Assembly: GCA_035946955.1 (NCBI GenBank)
Contig: DASYYE010000031.1
Location: 1 to 8,594, forward strand
Direction: 5' to 3'
From: DASYYE01 sp035946955
Lineage (GTDB): Bacteria; Actinomycetota; Actinomycetes; Streptosporangiales; Streptosporangiaceae
DNA length: 8,594 nucleotides
Shown here: one piece after another, positions 6,149 to 8,594 of the stretch
How positions within the stretch are numbered: position 1 is the stretch's first letter
How the letters are laid out: every line of letters begins with the position of its first letter
The notes under the pieces: generated by a model
Seen by the model: the letters and a program-made list of their open reading frames with translations, nothing else
Databases searched by the model: none
Told to the model about the DNA's origin: nothing
Position numbers and translations under genes: made by a program

Positions 6149-7369
6149 GTGGCCAGCCGACTTCCTGACGGTGAGCCGGCGCCCCCGGACGGACGGCTGC
6201 CCGCGGCCGCGGCCGCAGGCCTGGGACGCCAGCCGTTCGGCTGCTACGTCCATGTGCCCTTCTGCGAGGTGCGCTGCGGCTACTGCGACTTCAACACCTA
6301 CACGGCCGCCGAACTCGGCTCCGGCGTCACCCGCGACACCTACGCCGGCCTGGCCGTGGCTGAGGTCCGGCTGGCGCGCCGTGTGCTCGGCACCGTGGAC
6401 CTGCCGGCCACCAGCGTGTTCTTTGGCGGCGGGACGCCGACGCTGCTGCCCCCGCGTGACCTCGCCCAGGTGCTGCGCGCCATTGACGCCGAGTTCGGGC
6501 TCGCGCCCGGTGCCGAGGTGACGGTCGAGGCCAACCCCGAGACCGTGGACCAGCGCGTCCTGGCGGACCTGCGGGCCAGCGGGGTGACCCGGCTGTCCCT
6601 GGGCATGCAGAGCGCCGCTGAGCACGTGCTCGCCGTGCTGGACCGGGTGCACGAGCCGGGGCGGCCCGCGCAGGCGGCGGTTTGGGCACGCGAGGCCGGT
6701 TTCGTGCACGTGAACCTGGACCTGATCTACGGCACGCCGGGGGAGAGCGAGCGTGACTGGCAGGCCTCGCTCGAAGCCGCACTGGCGGCGGGCCCCGACC
6801 ACATCTCCGCCTACGCCCTGATCGTGGAGGAGGGCACCCGGCTGGCGGCGCGGATCCGCCGGGGCGAGGTGCCCGCACCCGACGACGACGTGATGGCCGA
6901 CCGATACCTGGCTGCCGAGGAGACGCTGTCCGTGCACGGCCTGCACTGGTACGAGGTCTCCAACTGGGCCGCGGACGGGCGGGCGCGCTGCCGTCACAAC
7001 CTGCTCTACTGGACGGGCGGCGACTGGTGGGGGATCGGCCCGGGCGCACACAGCCACATCGGCGGCACCCGCTGGTGGAACGTCAAGCACCCCGCCGCTT
7101 ACGGTGCGAGGGTCGCCGCCGGCCTGAGCCCGGCCCAGGCGCGCGAGGTTTTGACAAAACGCGAGCAGTACCTGGAGCGCATCCTCCTGCTGACCCGCCT
7201 CGACATGGGCTGCCCTGTGATGGACCTGGCGCCTGCCGGGCAGGCCGCCGCGGCCGATGCCGTCGCTACCGGGCTCGCTGAGGAGGCGGCGTATGCGGCA
7301 GGCCGGGTGGTCCTGACCCGCCGCGGCAGGCTGCTGGCCGACGCCGTGGTACGCAGCCTGGTGGACTAG
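6149..7369 (+). CDS. hemW: HemW, radical-SAM heme chaperone (coproporphyrinogen III oxidase-like)
   Basis: HemW binds a [4Fe-4S] cluster, SAM and heme and is thought to deliver heme to target proteins; it was often misannotated as HemN. The 406-residue product has the radical-SAM motif C39-EVR-C43-GY-C46-DF. The residue two after the last cysteine is Phe48, as in HemW, whereas true HemN has a fourth cysteine there. Other landmarks are FGGGTP (92-97), TVEANPE, RLSLGMQS, DLIYGTPGE and the HemW-type HNLLYW (283-288) followed by WGIGPGAHS. The GTG start at 6149 has AGAGGAG six bases upstream, a strong ribosome binding site. The gene is full length. It ends VRSLVD, and its TAG stop uses the TA target dinucleotide plus the first base of the adjoining IS630 element. 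The lepA-hemW neighbourhood is usual for actinobacteria. Confidence 0.95.
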   Translation: MASRLPDGEPAPPDGRLPAAAAAGLGRQPFGCYVHVPFCEVRCGYCDFNTYTAAELGSGVTRDTYAGLAVAEVRLARRVLGTVDLPATSVFFGGGTPTLLPPRDLAQVLRAIDAEFGLAPGAEVTVEANPETVDQRVLADLRASGVTRLSLGMQSAAEHVLAVLDRVHEPGRPAQAAVWAREAGFVHVNLDLIYGTPGESERDWQASLEAALAAGPDHISAYALIVEEGTRLAARIRRGEVPAPDDDVMADRYLAAEETLSVHGLHWYEVSNWAADGRARCRHNLLYWTGGDWWGIGPGAHSHIGGTRWWNVKHPAAYGARVAAGLSPAQAREVLTKREQYLERILLLTRLDMGCPVMDLAPAGQAAAADAVATGLAEEAAYAAGRVVLTRRGRLLADAVVRSLVD

Positions 7370-7381
7370 TGCTACGTTCCT
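7369..7381 (+). repeat. Left terminal inverted repeat of the IS630 element
   Basis: GTGCTACGTTCCT is the perfect inverse of 8578-8590. It is followed by an AT-rich stretch (ctttaagtagtaatttaag) that can fold on itself through TTAAA-type arms and could carry a transposase promoter. Confidence 0.92.
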
Positions 7382-7445
7382 CTTTAAGTAGTAATTTAAG
7401 GGTGTAGGTAGCGAGGCGTAGGCCAGGTACGGGGAGGCGAGTTCC

Positions 7446-8578
7446 GTGCCGAAGTTTTTACGGGCGCGCCCGCCAGTGGATGACGGCGAGAGCAGGAAGA
7501 TCCGTGGGCTGGCCGGGGCACGGCATGCCCCGGCGGACTGGATCGAGCGGGCCCGGATCGTGGCGCTGAGCTGGGATGGGCTGGCTGTCCCGGCGATCGC
7601 GGCCGGGATCGGCTGCCATGAGAACACGGTGCGCCGCTGGCTGCACCGGTTCAACGCGGCCGGCCTCGACGGGCTCGGTGATCGTCCCGGTGCCGGGCGC
7701 AAGCGGCGGATTACCGAGGCGGAGCGGTCGCGGATCATTGCCATGGCCCGGTCGCTGCCGCCGGGGCGCCTGGCCCGGGATGCGGCGGGGGAACTGACGG
7801 CTGACGATGAGCGCGCGCCGGCGCAGTGGACCCTGGACACCCTCGCCCAGGCGGCCCGGGGCGCCGGCATCCAGGTGGGGCGCAGCCAGGTGCGGCGGAT
7901 CCTGCTGGCTGAGAAGGTGCGATGGCGGCGGACCCGTAGCTGGGCGGCGAGCACCGACCCGGAGTTCGCCCCAAAAGGACCCGCATCGTGGAGCTCTACA
8001 CCGCCCCGCCGCCGGGCTCCACCGTGATCTGCGCCGATGAGCTGGGCCCGGTGATCCCGCGCACCTTCCCGCCCGCACCCGGCTGGTCGCCCGGCGGGCA
8101 CCGGATCAAGGCGCCGCTGGAGTACTCCCGCGGGCCAGAGAAGACCTGGGTCTACGGCGGGCTGCGCGTCGCCGACGGGCAGGAGGTCACCATGTGCGCC
8201 CCGTCCCGCAACAGCAGCCACTACCAGCGGTTCCTGCAGCAGGTAGAAGACGCCAACCCGCACAGTCAGATCGTGATCATCACCGATAACCTCTCCAGCC
8301 ACAACAGCAAGGACACCCGGGCCTGGCTGGAAGGCCATCCCCGCATCCGGCACGCCTTCATCCCCAAGGGCGCCTGCTGGCTGAACCTGCAGGAGGGCTG
8401 GTGGCGGGTCTTCCGCAAGACTGCGCTGGCCGGGCAGTCCTTCGCGGACCCCGACGAGGTCGCCCACGCCACCCAGGTCGCCACCGCCCAGCTCAACGCC
8501 CGCGCCCGGCCCTGGATCTGGGGACGGCCCCAGCCCAAACCACGCTCCTATCGCCGACGCTTTATATACACCCTTTAA
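7446..8578 (+). CDS. IS630-family DDE transposase, two frames joined by -1 frameshift
   Basis: The transposase cuts and joins element ends at TA sites. The first frame starts at GTG 7446, with GGGGAGG eight bases upstream, and on its own ends at 8027. It carries helix-turn-helix DNA-binding modules (AIAAGIGCHENTVRRWLHRF, then a second Arg-rich region near RSQVRRILLAEKVRWRR). The second frame holds the DDE core and ends at 8578. Slipping back one base at C CCA AAA (7970-7976) joins FAPK to RTRIVELYT and gives a 377-residue protein, a normal length for the family. In that numbering the catalytic triad is D198 (VICADE), D281 (IITDNLSSH) and E317 (CWLNLQEGWW), with 35 residues between D281 and E317. 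All three are present. A disabling frameshift mutation is the alternative, but the canonical slippery site at the junction argues for programmed fusion. Confidence 0.9.
7970..8022 (+). other. Programmed -1 ribosomal frameshift signal of the transposase
   Basis: The heptamer C CCA AAA (7970-7976) fits X_XXY_YYZ in the zero frame of the first reading frame. After an 11-nt spacer, gtggagc (7988-7994) pairs perfectly with gctccac (8016-8022) across a 21-nt loop, a possible stimulatory stem. GGAG at 7961-7964 lies five bases before the heptamer and could act as an internal Shine-Dalgarno-like stimulator. The shift direction is exactly that needed to join the two transposase halves. The heptamer is firm; the stimulators are inferred. 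Confidence 0.75.
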
Positions 8579-8590
8579 GGAACGTAGCAC
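8578..8590 (-). repeat. Right terminal inverted repeat of the IS630 element
   Basis: AGGAACGTAGCAC is the exact reverse complement of the left end and is followed by the TA target copy at 8591-8592. The last base of the transposase stop codon TAA (8576-8578) is the first base of this repeat, so the coding region runs right into the element end. Confidence 0.92.
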
Positions 8591-8594
8591 TAGG

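Larger units (their letters stand above)
7369..8590 (+). mobile_element. Complete IS630-family insertion sequence
   Basis: The element is 1222 bp, begins GTGCTACGTTCCT and ends with its exact reverse complement. It is flanked on both sides by TA (7367-7368 and 8591-8592), the duplicated target typical of IS630/Tc1-mariner elements. It encodes one transposase in two overlapping frames with apparently intact DDE residues. Behind the 13-bp terminal repeats, the sequence ttaagggtgta (7396-7406) on the left matches aaagggtgta on the right (reverse complement of 8567-8576), but the left end carries about 14 extra AT-rich bases. Intact ends and reading frames suggest a recent, possibly active insertion. 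Without the element, the flanks join as gtggac-TA-gg, which keeps the hemW stop TAG. Confidence 0.93.

Noticed and set aside
5453..7369. A joint molybdenum-cofactor/heme pathway formed by the MOSC gene and hemW
   Set aside because: Adjacency alone is shown. The two families have separate known roles and nothing in the sequence links their substrates.
7446..8578. The transposase as a pseudogene broken by a frameshift
   Set aside because: The frame change falls exactly at a canonical -1 heptamer, the DDE residues are intact, and ends and target duplication are perfect, so programmed frameshifting is the better explanation.
6083..8590. An 835-codon open frame on the minus strand spanning hemW and the IS630 element
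   Set aside because: It is antisense to two clear genes, crosses the IS boundary, and its translation is low-complexity Gly/Ala/Arg/Pro-rich with no recognisable domain. Such long antisense frames are a usual artefact of high-GC codon bias.
1..8594. CRISPR arrays, tRNA genes, phage genes or a toxin-antitoxin pair
   Set aside because: No regularly spaced repeats, no tRNA-like cloverleaf, and no small gene pair of that type were seen on either strand.

Overview
The window is high-GC DNA of actinomycete type. Evidence for this is the strong G/C bias at third codon positions, frequent GTG starts, GC-rich terminators without U-tracts, and proteins typical of Actinomycetota (two DUF1707 proteins and a secreted ricin-lectin protein). 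The genus cannot be fixed from the sequence. Soil actinomycetes of the Streptosporangiales or Catenulisporales kind are plausible, but that is only a guess.

Layout, left to right. (1) Positions 2-1429 (+) hold the 3' part of a secreted multidomain protein: a PHI-1/EXORDIUM-like domain, an Ig-like domain and a C-terminal ricin-B β-trefoil. Its 5' end lies outside the window. (2) A perfect 16-bp-stem hairpin separates it from the convergent rpsT gene, followed by an AT-rich nested palindrome and a 14-bp tandem duplication. (3) rpsT (ribosomal protein S20, minus strand) is divergent from lepA (EF4, plus strand), with about 250 bp of shared upstream DNA carrying a candidate rpsT promoter. (4) A GC-rich hairpin separates lepA from two convergent minus-strand paralogues, both DUF1707 plus two membrane segments, that look translationally coupled. 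(5) A MOSC-domain (YiiM-like) gene on the plus strand, apparently leaderless, is followed 42 bp later by hemW (radical-SAM heme chaperone). (6) A complete IS630-family insertion sequence (7369-8590, 1222 bp) has inserted at a TA that forms part of the hemW stop codon. Its transposase is split into two frames joined by a canonical -1 slippery heptamer.

How the parts fit: rpsT, lepA and hemW form a translation/heme housekeeping neighbourhood familiar from actinobacteria, where hrcA-dnaJ often follows hemW. Here the IS occupies the position directly after hemW. The DUF1707 pair and the MOSC gene sit inside this core block.

I found no wholly new multi-gene system. The most informative items are the IS630 insertion that restores the hemW stop codon, its frameshift signal, and the lectin-bearing PHI-1-like protein whose expected HExxE-type motif has been replaced. 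Comparisons with other family members are from memory, not from a search.
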